Below are positions 1 through 5,354 of a stretch of DNA of 5,354 nucleotides, one piece after another. The notes under the pieces were generated by a model. It was not told the DNA's origin and did not search any database. It saw nothing but the letters and a program-made list of their open reading frames with translations. The position numbers and the translations under genes were made by a program. Every line of letters starts with the position of its first letter. Within the stretch, counting starts at the first letter, position 1. Origin of the DNA: Bacteroidia bacterium (GTDB lineage: Bacteria > Bacteroidota > Bacteroidia > JAESSM01 > NORP286); contig JAESSM010000186.1 of NCBI GenBank assembly GCA_016764115.1, positions 1 through 5,354 on the forward strand. The letters run 5' to 3'.

Positions 1-3
1 AAA

Positions 4-546
4 TTAATGCGAGGAGGTAATATTTTTTCTTTTCAACTTGACATTTTGTTCATTAATGATCAATTCAATTTCATCATTATGAATCCAAGTTATTTCTAAT
101 AATTGTTTTATTCCTTCCGGTATTGCTTTCATCGACATGTCATCATTTCGAGATTCGTATTTTGTTAAATATAGAAACCCGTCTTTGCCTATATAATACT
201 CGTATATATGACTTCCAGCCTCTGTAAAATAGAACTTGGCAGCCCTGTTATATTTAATGATTCCCCATCCAGTCATTGAAGTTCGGATTGTATCATAAAA
301 AATGACCTTATCTCCTTGTTCCAAGGTTGTCCTTAGAAAATTAAGTTCCCCTAATTCTGTTAACCATTCACCATTGAGTTCTGAAGTCATGTTTAAATCG
401 ATTTCAACTTCTGATAAATCAGCTTGGAATTCGTTTTTAACATTGTTTTTTGAATTTAACACTGTGTCAATTATTTGAGCAGTATTAGGAGTTTCAGAGT
501 TAGCAGTTTGTCTGGGTTGCCCACAAGAGGCAAACATGAATGTCAA
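4..546 (-). CDS. Small outer-envelope lipoprotein of unknown function, 5' end disrupted or misassigned
   Basis: Third gene of the minus-strand operon. The open frame as it stands can begin only at TTG (546-544), giving 180 residues starting L-T-F-M-F-A-S-C-G-Q, or at an internal ATG four residues before the cysteine. Neither leaves room for a signal peptide, yet F-A-S-C-G is a good lipobox. The natural start is the ATG at 581-579, one base after the upstream stop codon, but it lies in another frame and stops after 12 codons. One extra A in the run at 570-573 would join the frames and give a 192-residue lipoprotein with the N-terminus MRIKSKELCYWGLTFMFASC. After a low-complexity Asn/Thr/Glu linker (residues 10-50) comes a compact domain with ELNGEW (56-61) and alternating hydrophobic beta strands to the C-terminus. 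This resembles a small lipocalin-like beta fold, but I do not recognise the family. No acidic cluster follows the cysteine, so export to the cell surface is not indicated. Confidence 0.72.
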   Translation of the reverse strand: MTFMFASCGQPRQTANSETPNTAQIIDTVLNSKNNVKNEFQADLSEVEIDLNMTSELNGEWLTELGELNFLRTTLEQGDKVIFYDTIRTSMTGWGIIKYNRAAKFYFTEAGSHIYEYYIGKDGFLYLTKYESRNDDMSMKAIPEGIKQLLEITWIHNDEIELIINEQNVKLKRKNITSSH

Positions 547-581
547 ACCCCAATAACACAGTTCTTTGCTTTTATCCGCAT
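547..581 (-). other. Out-of-frame signal-peptide start of the lipoprotein gene (candidate frameshift)
   Basis: Seen directly: TAA of the upstream gene (585-583), one base, then ATG (581-579). That ATG frame reads MRIKAKNCVIGV and stops. The adjacent frame, open into the lipoprotein, reads DKSKELCYWGL and then the lipobox F-A-S-C, but has no ATG. The two frames join into one ideal lipoprotein signal sequence if the A run read on the minus strand (plus positions 570-573, TTTT) has five bases instead of four. The cause could be a sequencing or assembly error, a true inactivating mutation, or slippage. A run of four is short for programmed slippage, so error or mutation is preferred. Confidence 0.55.
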
Positions 582-582
582 C

Positions 583-2238
583 TTAAAATTCAAATTTTCG
601 TTCAGTAACATTCATCCTAAACCCCAAATAAATATGGTTGGATGTTTCAGTTGGTTGTAAGGCATTTTCGTAAACCCTTCTAATCACCTTAAGGTCTAAA
701 TAGATATTTGGCTTCCATTCATAGGTTAGTGTCATATCCATTAATAAAATATCAGTTTTTAAACCTTGTAAAAAAGAGGTATTGTTCGCTGGAATAGTTG
801 GGTCATTATTACTGAGATATATGTTGGCTCCGTAGTTAGTACTATCCATATCTAATCCCTGAGTGATAATAAAAACTTTAGAGCTAGCAGTCAATTTTGG
901 AAACGGATTATATTTAATCCCGGCTATAATTTCTTTAAAATTAGCACCAAGTGGATGTGCCAAAGGTTGGTTGTAATGTGTATGATTAGCATCATCGTTT
1001 ACATGGGTGTAAGTATATGGTCTCACCCTGTTGTATTCCAAAAGAGCATCTAAATTATCAATTCCGGCAATATCAAAATACTTAGCTCCTAGTTGTAGCC
1101 CAAACTTGTTTCCCCAATACCCACGGTTGTTTTTAAATTCACTAAAATTGAAATCATCCAAGACAAACTGTGTATATACAGAAGCGGTTTTTAAGAAGTT
1201 TATTTTCAAGTTGGTTCCCATAATTACATTATCAGGACTGCCAATTGCTTGCTCAATGGATCTATAAAAAATTAAAGGGTTTAAATAGTTCAATTCAAAA
1301 TGCTGTGCTTTTGTAGTATCATTTCTTCCAAACACAACCGACTCAAACACTCCAAAATTGATATTCTTGGTGAGGTTATAGCTTAAGTGATGGATGGCCA
1401 AATACTTTTTGTCAAGCAATACATCTCCTGCAAGAAGGGAAGGAGGGATATGATCTGACACCAATTCAGCTAATAGAGTTTGATAATTTAATTTCCAGAC
1501 TTTTGTATTAGACTTTAAAAACAAATAGTTATTTGAGTAATCAGATAAAACTAATGAGCGATAGCCATCACCAATAAAATTCTTTCCATGTCCAAATTGA
1601 ATATTAACATGTTTAGTCGCGTTAAATGTGAAATATCCGTAAGCCGTAAAGAAATCATAACTGCGATATTTATCTTTAAACCATTTGTAATATCCTTCTC
1701 CGGGCAAGCCATATTCCATATTTACTTTGTCGCTAACATAAGACGGAAGCTGCATTTGATTTTCAGCAAGAAATGAGTAAAACCCTATCTTTTTCCCTAT
1801 TAATCCCTTCACTTCCAACCCACGGGTATTGATATAAGTTACGTTAGTGCCTGATATGGTTTTTTCTGTCCCTCTTGTTAGATATAGCACAGGATTTACA
1901 TACAATTCAAATTCCTTCTTAGATATAGCATAGAAGTCCTTTTTATACTTATAGAAGTGTTTTAAGATCGGTTTTTTGCTTGATCTGTTTTGAGTTTTTG
2001 AGAAAAGATATCGATCCGTTTTGCTTAACTGAGATGTGTCATTTCCCAAACTATCAAGCAAAGCATAAACTACATTGTTATTAACTGGTAAAGAAGTACT
2101 GTGATTGTTTTGAAAATAGTTTTTGGTTTGAACTCTTAATACTGCATCGTAAACATTGTTTCCTAGCGGGATATTAGGGGATTGTGCAAAAAGGACTATT
2201 GAAAAAGTGCTTAGAAAAAGAAATATGAATTTTCTCAT
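583..2238 (-). CDS. Outer-membrane beta-barrel protein, Wzi/RemB-like (capsule assembly / gliding-associated family)
   Basis: A 551-residue exported protein. The start chosen is the ATG at 2238-2236 because it opens a classic signal peptide (MRKF, a hydrophobic run to about residue 17, then L-F-A-Q-S with cleavage after A18 or Q19). An in-frame GTG eight codons upstream (2262-2260) overlaps the previous stop but would put an odd extension before the signal. After a poorly conserved N-terminal section (about 20-110) the protein is rich in alternating aromatic/hydrophobic strands typical of a barrel. It carries the block QFGHGKNFIGDGYRS (about 214-228) followed by L-x-L-S-D, and later the blocks LEYNRVRPYTY (400-410) and QPLAHPLGANF (424-434). 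From memory of the family, these resemble Bacteroidota proteins annotated as capsule-assembly Wzi or gliding protein RemB. The C-terminal residue is Phe (F-E-F), as in substrates of the BAM complex. It starts 20 bases after the OmpA gene and ends one base before the lipoprotein ATG, so the three are probably cotranscribed. Barrel and outer-membrane location are fairly sure; a role in gliding or polysaccharide display is inferred. Confidence 0.85.
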   Translation of the reverse strand: MRKFIFLFLSTFSIVLFAQSPNIPLGNNVYDAVLRVQTKNYFQNNHSTSLPVNNNVVYALLDSLGNDTSQLSKTDRYLFSKTQNRSSKKPILKHFYKYKKDFYAISKKEFELYVNPVLYLTRGTEKTISGTNVTYINTRGLEVKGLIGKKIGFYSFLAENQMQLPSYVSDKVNMEYGLPGEGYYKWFKDKYRSYDFFTAYGYFTFNATKHVNIQFGHGKNFIGDGYRSLVLSDYSNNYLFLKSNTKVWKLNYQTLLAELVSDHIPPSLLAGDVLLDKKYLAIHHLSYNLTKNINFGVFESVVFGRNDTTKAQHFELNYLNPLIFYRSIEQAIGSPDNVIMGTNLKINFLKTASVYTQFVLDDFNFSEFKNNRGYWGNKFGLQLGAKYFDIAGIDNLDALLEYNRVRPYTYTHVNDDANHTHYNQPLAHPLGANFKEIIAGIKYNPFPKLTASSKVFIITQGLDMDSTNYGANIYLSNNDPTIPANNTSFLQGLKTDILLMDMTLTYEWKPNIYLDLKVIRRVYENALQPTETSNHIYLGFRMNVTERKFEF

Positions 2239-2258
2239 AGGTAGTGCTAATATACAAA

Positions 2259-3362
2259 TCACTTCTTAACGATTAATTCTACTCTTCTATTCTTGATTCT
2301 ACCCTCATCAGTTTCATTATCTGTTAAAGGTTGTGAACTACCAAACCCTGAATAACCAAGCCTATTTGTTAAAATGCCATGTTGTACTAAATATTGCACT
2401 ATAGATCTGGCTCTAAGAATAGATAATTTAGTATTGAAAGCCATGGTGCCAATACTATCCGTATGACCAATAATTTCAATTTTTAGTTCTGGTTTTAATT
2501 CTAATAATTTAATAACATTATTTAATTTAGTAAAAGAGTTTTGTTGTAATTTTTCTGATGCAAAATCAAAATAAACATTTGATAAAACAAAACTTTCACC
2601 AACATATAAATTTCTATTCATAAGTTTTGATAAATCAAATATTTCTGCCTTCTGGATATTATTAGATAAGCTTTTCATTATCGAAACATCATCAATAAGT
2701 ATACTGGCTGATAAACTTTGAGAATTAGTTTTACAGTTATTAAAGTTGCCCACAATCAAATATTTTTCGTTTCCTTTTGAAGTATATTTGCTTGTGAGTT
2801 GTATCCATCCATGCTCGTCTATACCAGTTGCAGTATTCACGAAATTTATTTGAGGTTTGGCTAAAATTAGACCGTTACCTTCTTCCCGAATTTTATTTTC
2901 AGTTAAGAGGCAAGCGAGTTGATTTATTTTCATTGTAGATCTTTCATAAATTTCCTCAAAGTCTATACCATCATGAAGTGTTTTAATTATACTTACATGA
3001 ATGGAAATCTCATAAGTGTTATTTGATTTTAATTTTTCCTTCAAAGGAACTTGTATGTATTCTCTTTCGCATTTACCATCATCCTTATTCCATGTGTTTA
3101 AATAAATAAGAGCACAAGCTAGCCCGCTTTTAGAAATATTAATGCTGTCTCTAAATGAATATATAATGGGTTTGGCTTCAGTTGGAGTTGTCCAATATGT
3201 AGCTATGTCTATATTGCACTTTTTGGCCTTACCTTTTTCTGAAGAATCATATTTGCAGTTGTTGATTTCAAAGCTTGAATTAGGAACCAGATTTTGACAG
3301 TAACAAGCAGGTAGAACGTTAAGTGATAGGGATAATAAAATAGCAAAATTGACCAGTTTCAT
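2259..3362 (-). CDS. OmpA-family protein with N-terminal jelly-roll-like domain (peptidoglycan anchor)
   Basis: A 367-residue envelope protein and first gene of the operon. Residues 1-22 form a signal peptide (K2, hydrophobic 6-17). It ends either in a signal peptidase I site around Y-C-Q (21-23), or in a lipobox L-P-A-C (17-20) that would make it a lipoprotein. The mature protein opens with QNLVPNSSFE (23-32) and reaches I-D-D-V-S-I (223-228), the two ends of a galactose-binding-like beta sandwich common in secreted Bacteroidota proteins. Six cysteines (36, 49, 83, 98, 151, 210) fall in this part and could form disulfides. After a linker, residues about 258-367 are a complete OmpA C-terminal domain with VYFDFAS (263-269), I-G-H-T-D-S (298-303), LSILRARSIV (313-322) and NRRVEL (358-363). 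D302 and R317 are 15 apart, matching the Asp and Arg that hold diaminopimelate in Acinetobacter OmpA, so peptidoglycan binding should be intact. There is no N-terminal OmpA barrel. The ligand of the N-terminal domain is unknown. The ATG at 3362 fits the signal peptide and lies just after a good promoter. Confidence 0.92.
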   Translation of the reverse strand: MKLVNFAILLSLSLNVLPACYCQNLVPNSSFEINNCKYDSSEKGKAKKCNIDIATYWTTPTEAKPIIYSFRDSINISKSGLACALIYLNTWNKDDGKCEREYIQVPLKEKLKSNNTYEISIHVSIIKTLHDGIDFEEIYERSTMKINQLACLLTENKIREEGNGLILAKPQINFVNTATGIDEHGWIQLTSKYTSKGNEKYLIVGNFNNCKTNSQSLSASILIDDVSIMKSLSNNIQKAEIFDLSKLMNRNLYVGESFVLSNVYFDFASEKLQQNSFTKLNNVIKLLELKPELKIEIIGHTDSIGTMAFNTKLSILRARSIVQYLVQHGILTNRLGYSGFGSSQPLTDNETDEGRIKNRRVELIVKK

Positions 3363-3369
3363 TGTTAAT

Positions 3370-3400
3370 CAAAGTTACATATATTTAAGAGTAACATCAA
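3370..3400 (-). promoter_or_regulatory. Bacteroidota-type promoter of the OmpA/barrel/lipoprotein operon
   Basis: Read on the minus strand, the -7 element TAACTTTG (3377-3370) is an exact match to TAnnTTTG. A TTG -33 element (3400-3398) lies 20 bases upstream, within the 17-23 base spacing reported for Flavobacterium promoters. The last G of the -7 element is only seven bases from the ATG at 3362. Transcription should therefore start about 3366-3362, giving an mRNA with almost no leader. The match is seen in the sequence; activity and start site are inferred. Confidence 0.65.
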
Positions 3401-3420
3401 GAGTTTTAACATTCACTTCG

Positions 3421-3428
3421 TATATTCG
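3421..3428 (+). promoter_or_regulatory. Weak candidate -7 element for glmM
   Basis: The 93-base gap between the divergent genes shows no perfect plus-strand TAnnTTTG. TATATTCG (3421-3428) differs at one position and would start transcription about 20 bases before the glmM ATG, but no TTG lies at the right distance upstream. Two other one-mismatch sites exist, TATATTTA at 3380-3387 (with TTG at 3362-3364, spacing 15) and TAGCATTG at 3441-3448. None can be preferred firmly. Confidence 0.2.
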
Positions 3429-3455
3429 CATCCAACTTAGTAGCATTGGAATTAA

Positions 3456-4850
3456 ATGACATTAATTAAATCAATTTCAGGAATAAGAGGAACAATTGGA
3501 GGCAAACCAGGAGATAATTTAACACCTCTTGATATAGCTAAGTTTGCTTCAGCTTATGGCAAGTGGTTGCTTGATCGCAACTCGCAACACTCAACAAGCA
3601 AGTTGCGAGTAATTATAGGAAGAGATGCACGCATATCAGGTAAGATGGTATCAGACATTGTTATCCAGACATTGATCGGGATGGGAATTGATGTGCTGGA
3701 CTTGGGTTTATCAACAACTCCAACCGTTGAAATTGCTGTTACCGAAGAAAATGCTCAAGGGGGAATAATAATTACGGCAAGTCACAATCCCAAACAATGG
3801 AATGCTCTGAAACTTTTGAACGAAAAAGGGGAGTTTATATCTGCAAGCGATGGTCAAAAAATACTAGAATTAGCTGAAAATAATGATTTTGAATATGCTG
3901 ATGTAGATGAGTTAGGAGGTTATACCAAAGATGATGAATATATCAGTAAACATATTGATATGGTATTAAAGCTTCCTTTAGTGGATGTAGATGCAATATC
4001 AAATGCAAATTTTAAAGTAGTTATTGATTGCGTGAATTCTACGGGTGGAATTGCGATTCCGGAGCTTCTAAAAGCACTTGGAGTAAATAATGTGGTTGAA
4101 TTGTATTGTGAACCAAACGGACAATTTCCACACAATCCTGAACCCTTACCTGAACATCTTACAGATATATCTGAAAAAATAGTTTCGGAAAATGCTAATT
4201 TAGGAATTGTTGTTGACCCAGATGTAGACAGGTTGGCTCTTGTTTGTGAAGATGGAAGTGTGTTCGGGGAAGAGTATACTTTGGTTTCCATTGCAGAATA
4301 TATCTTGAAAAATAAAGTTGGAAACACAGTTTCTAATTTAAGTTCAACACGAGCACTGCGTGATGTTACTAATTCTAATGGTGGAAAATATTTTGCTTCA
4401 GCTGTGGGTGAAGTTAATGTAGTAACGACTATGAAAGAAAACGATGCCGTAATAGGAGGCGAGGGGAACGGAGGAATTATTTATCCAGAACTACATTATG
4501 GGAGAGATGCATTGGTAGGTATAGCTTTATTCTTAACTCATTTAGCGAAAAGTGGTAAGTCGTGTTTAGAATTAAGGAAAAGTTATCCTGACTATTTCAT
4601 GTCAAAAAATAAAATTGAATTAACTCCGGAGATAGATGTAGATGATGTGCTCAATAAAATGTATAACAAGTACAAAGATGAACAAGTGAACAATATTGAT
4701 GGGGTGAAGATCGATTTTGAAAATGAGTGGGTTCATTTACGAAAATCAAATACAGAACCTATTATAAGAGTTTATTCTGAAAGCAACTCTAAAGAAGAAG
4801 CAAATCAATTAGCTGAAAAGATTATTGCGGAAGTAAAGGAACTTGTTTAA
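3456..4850 (+). CDS. glmM: Phosphoglucosamine mutase (phosphohexomutase family)
   Basis: A cytoplasmic enzyme of 464 residues, full length for the family. It interconverts glucosamine-6-phosphate and glucosamine-1-phosphate, the step before UDP-GlcNAc for peptidoglycan and lipid A. All four active-site loops of the alpha-D-phosphohexomutase superfamily are visible. The first holds I-T-A-S-H-N-P (106-112) with the phosphoserine S109, preceded by the N-terminal S-G-I-R-G-T loop (8-13). The second is the Mg2+ loop V-D-P-D-V-D-R (253-259) with D254, D256 and D258. The third is the sugar loop G-G-E-G-N-G-G (334-340). The fourth is the phosphate loop R-K-S-N-T-E-P-I-I-R (429-438). GEGNGG differs from the GExSGH of E. 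coli-type GlmM and matches the form I recall from Bacteroidota and archaeal homologues, so phosphomannomutase/phosphoglucomutase activity cannot be excluded. The N-terminus MTLIKSISGIRGT fits the family and fixes the ATG. The gene diverges from the OmpA operon and appears monocistronic, because the next gene is convergent. Confidence 0.9.
   Translation: MTLIKSISGIRGTIGGKPGDNLTPLDIAKFASAYGKWLLDRNSQHSTSKLRVIIGRDARISGKMVSDIVIQTLIGMGIDVLDLGLSTTPTVEIAVTEENAQGGIIITASHNPKQWNALKLLNEKGEFISASDGQKILELAENNDFEYADVDELGGYTKDDEYISKHIDMVLKLPLVDVDAISNANFKVVIDCVNSTGGIAIPELLKALGVNNVVELYCEPNGQFPHNPEPLPEHLTDISEKIVSENANLGIVVDPDVDRLALVCEDGSVFGEEYTLVSIAEYILKNKVGNTVSNLSSTRALRDVTNSNGGKYFASAVGEVNVVTTMKENDAVIGGEGNGGIIYPELHYGRDALVGIALFLTHLAKSGKSCLELRKSYPDYFMSKNKIELTPEIDVDDVLNKMYNKYKDEQVNNIDGVKIDFENEWVHLRKSNTEPIIRVYSESNSKEEANQLAEKIIAEVKELV
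3580..3610 (+). repeat. 9-bp perfect inverted repeat inside glmM
   Basis: ACTCGCAAC (3580-3588) is the exact reverse complement of GTTGCGAGT (3602-3610), separated by 13 bases. It covers codons 42-52 of glmM, a Ser/Thr/Gln-rich stretch just before the R-V-I-I-G-R-D strand and probably a surface loop. The RNA could form a hairpin, with no T tract after it. By rough reckoning one such repeat may arise by chance in a window of this size, so a function is not claimed. Confidence 0.4.
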
Positions 4851-4880
4851 AAAAATGTCACACTTAGTTTGTCGAAGTGT
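4849..4880 (-). terminator. Possible intrinsic terminator of the barrel gene, overlapping the glmM stop
   Basis: A 6-bp stem ACACTT (4860-4865) / AAGTGT (4875-4880) with a 9-base loop lies in the 40-base gap between two convergent genes. Read on the minus strand it is followed, after four bases (GACA), by seven T (4855-4849), the last two of which are the complement of the glmM TAA. No T tract follows on the plus strand, so it fits termination of the minus-strand gene better. The stem is short and AT-rich, and the 4-base spacer is not ideal. Confidence 0.38.
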
Positions 4881-4890
4881 AATTCGTTAG

Positions 4891-5354
4891 TTAAAAATTA
4901 ATTCCAAACTGAATACCCATTTTAGGAGCAACCCCAGTATAAAAGGGTGAGAAAATACCTCCTGTAAAGCAATTAAAATCACCTGGGTCGTCACCGGAAG
5001 TTTCTGTCTTTCTTATAGCTCCACCTGCGTAAATATCCATAGTTAATTTTTGGAACATGATTATTTTAGTTCCAAACATAACACCTCCTCCATAAGTAGT
5101 GGCAGTTGCCCTATGTGTTTCTGCGTTTCCTCCCCACCACCAATTATCTTCACACTCTATGGTTATTTTTTTGAATTGAATATTTGGAGCCATATAATAA
5201 ACAATGTTATATCTTGGATATCCTTTTATCTTATTGATGGTTTTTTGATAATTGTAGATCTCAAATTTATAATGCAATTCAGTGTTAAACCCTTCCTTGT
5301 AAGTCCAATCATTATCTGCTAATATACCTCCTGCTACTACCATAATGCTACCGG
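4891..5354 (-). CDS. Outer-membrane beta-barrel protein, C-terminal part (partial, 5' end beyond window)
   Basis: The reading frame stays open to the right edge: codons for G-S-I precede the methionine at 5343-5341, so that ATG is unlikely to be the true start and the signal peptide lies outside the window. About 153 residues are visible. They show alternating beta-strand pattern with aromatic girdle residues, glycine-rich turns (T-Y-G-G-G-V-M-F-G, D-I-Y-A-G-G-A-I-R), and the ending G-V-A-P-K-M-G-I-Q-F-G-I-N-F with terminal Phe, a typical outer-membrane barrel signal. This resembles small Bacteroidota barrel proteins such as those of the DUF3575 kind, but family membership cannot be settled. 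An acidic/aromatic loop, E-C-E-D-N-W-W-W-G-G (63-72 counted from the 5343 methionine), and a second loop with T-S-G-D-D-P-G-D-F-N-C-F (115-126) are probably extracellular; their two cysteines could pair. It converges with glmM. Confidence 0.75.
   Translation of the reverse strand, partial: GSIMVVAGGILADNDWTYKEGFNTELHYKFEIYNYQKTINKIKGYPRYNIVYYMAPNIQFKKITIECEDNWWWGGNAETHRATATTYGGGVMFGTKIIMFQKLTMDIYAGGAIRKTETSGDDPGDFNCFTGGIFSPFYTGVAPKMGIQFGINF

Noticed and set aside
475..660. Plus-strand open frame of 61 codons across the lipoprotein/barrel boundary
   Set aside because: It lies antisense to two well-supported genes, has no recognisable features, and its composition looks like a complement shadow.
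1031..1776. Two plus-strand open frames (1031-1267 and 1588-1776) opposite the large barrel gene
   Set aside because: Both are antisense to conserved blocks of the barrel protein and have no independent support.
2239..2262. GTG start of the barrel gene overlapping the OmpA stop (GTGA)
   Set aside because: It would place eight residues ahead of an otherwise ideal signal peptide; the ATG at 2238 is the better start.
3363..3455. Regulator binding site or riboswitch in the divergent gap
   Set aside because: Apart from the promoter elements I found no convincing palindrome, direct repeat or structured leader in these 93 bases.
3920..4327. Minus-strand open frame of 135 codons inside glmM
   Set aside because: It is antisense to conserved glmM motifs including the Mg2+ loop, is rich in Ser/Thr in the manner of a shadow frame, and has no domain or promoter.
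5050..5322. Plus-strand open frame of 90 codons opposite the partial barrel gene
   Set aside because: Its hydrophobic, cysteine-rich reading results from complementing beta-strand codons; the minus-strand product has a convincing barrel C-terminus.

Overview
The window looks like chromosomal DNA from a member of the Bacteroidota, most likely a flavobacterium or a relative. The DNA is AT-rich, no Shine-Dalgarno sequences are evident, and one promoter matches the Bacteroidota TTG / TAnnTTTG pattern. The proteins are also typical of the phylum: an OmpA protein whose N-terminus begins with the 'QNLVPNSSFE' motif of secreted Bacteroidota proteins, a large Wzi/RemB-like outer-membrane barrel, a lipoprotein, and a GlmM with the GEGNGG sugar-binding loop.

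Layout. Positions 4-3362 on the minus strand form a tight three-gene operon. Read in transcription order it holds (i) an OmpA-family protein with an N-terminal jelly-roll-like domain (3362-2259), (ii) a 551-residue outer-membrane beta-barrel related to the capsule-assembly Wzi / gliding RemB group (2238-583), and (iii) a small lipoprotein (ending at 4) whose signal-peptide start appears to be out of frame by one base. A good promoter sits just upstream of the OmpA gene and predicts an almost leaderless mRNA. On the plus strand, diverging from this operon, is the phosphohexomutase gene glmM (3456-4850). It converges with a minus-strand gene for an outer-membrane barrel protein that runs off the right edge (4891-5354). 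The 40-base gap between these two holds a small hairpin followed by a T tract that could end transcription of the barrel gene.

How the parts fit. Every product bears on the cell envelope. GlmM supplies glucosamine-1-phosphate for UDP-GlcNAc, and so for peptidoglycan and LPS or surface polysaccharide. The OmpA protein should anchor to peptidoglycan. The two barrels and the lipoprotein should lie in or on the outer membrane. The operon order (peptidoglycan anchor, then Wzi/RemB-like barrel, then lipoprotein) suggests a small cell-surface assembly; this is an inference from layout and not a recognised system.

There are no RNA genes, mobile elements, CRISPR arrays or gene-free stretches over 100 bases. 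The least ordinary items are the probable single-base frameshift at the lipoprotein start and the near-leaderless promoter. I see no clear sign of a wholly new system.
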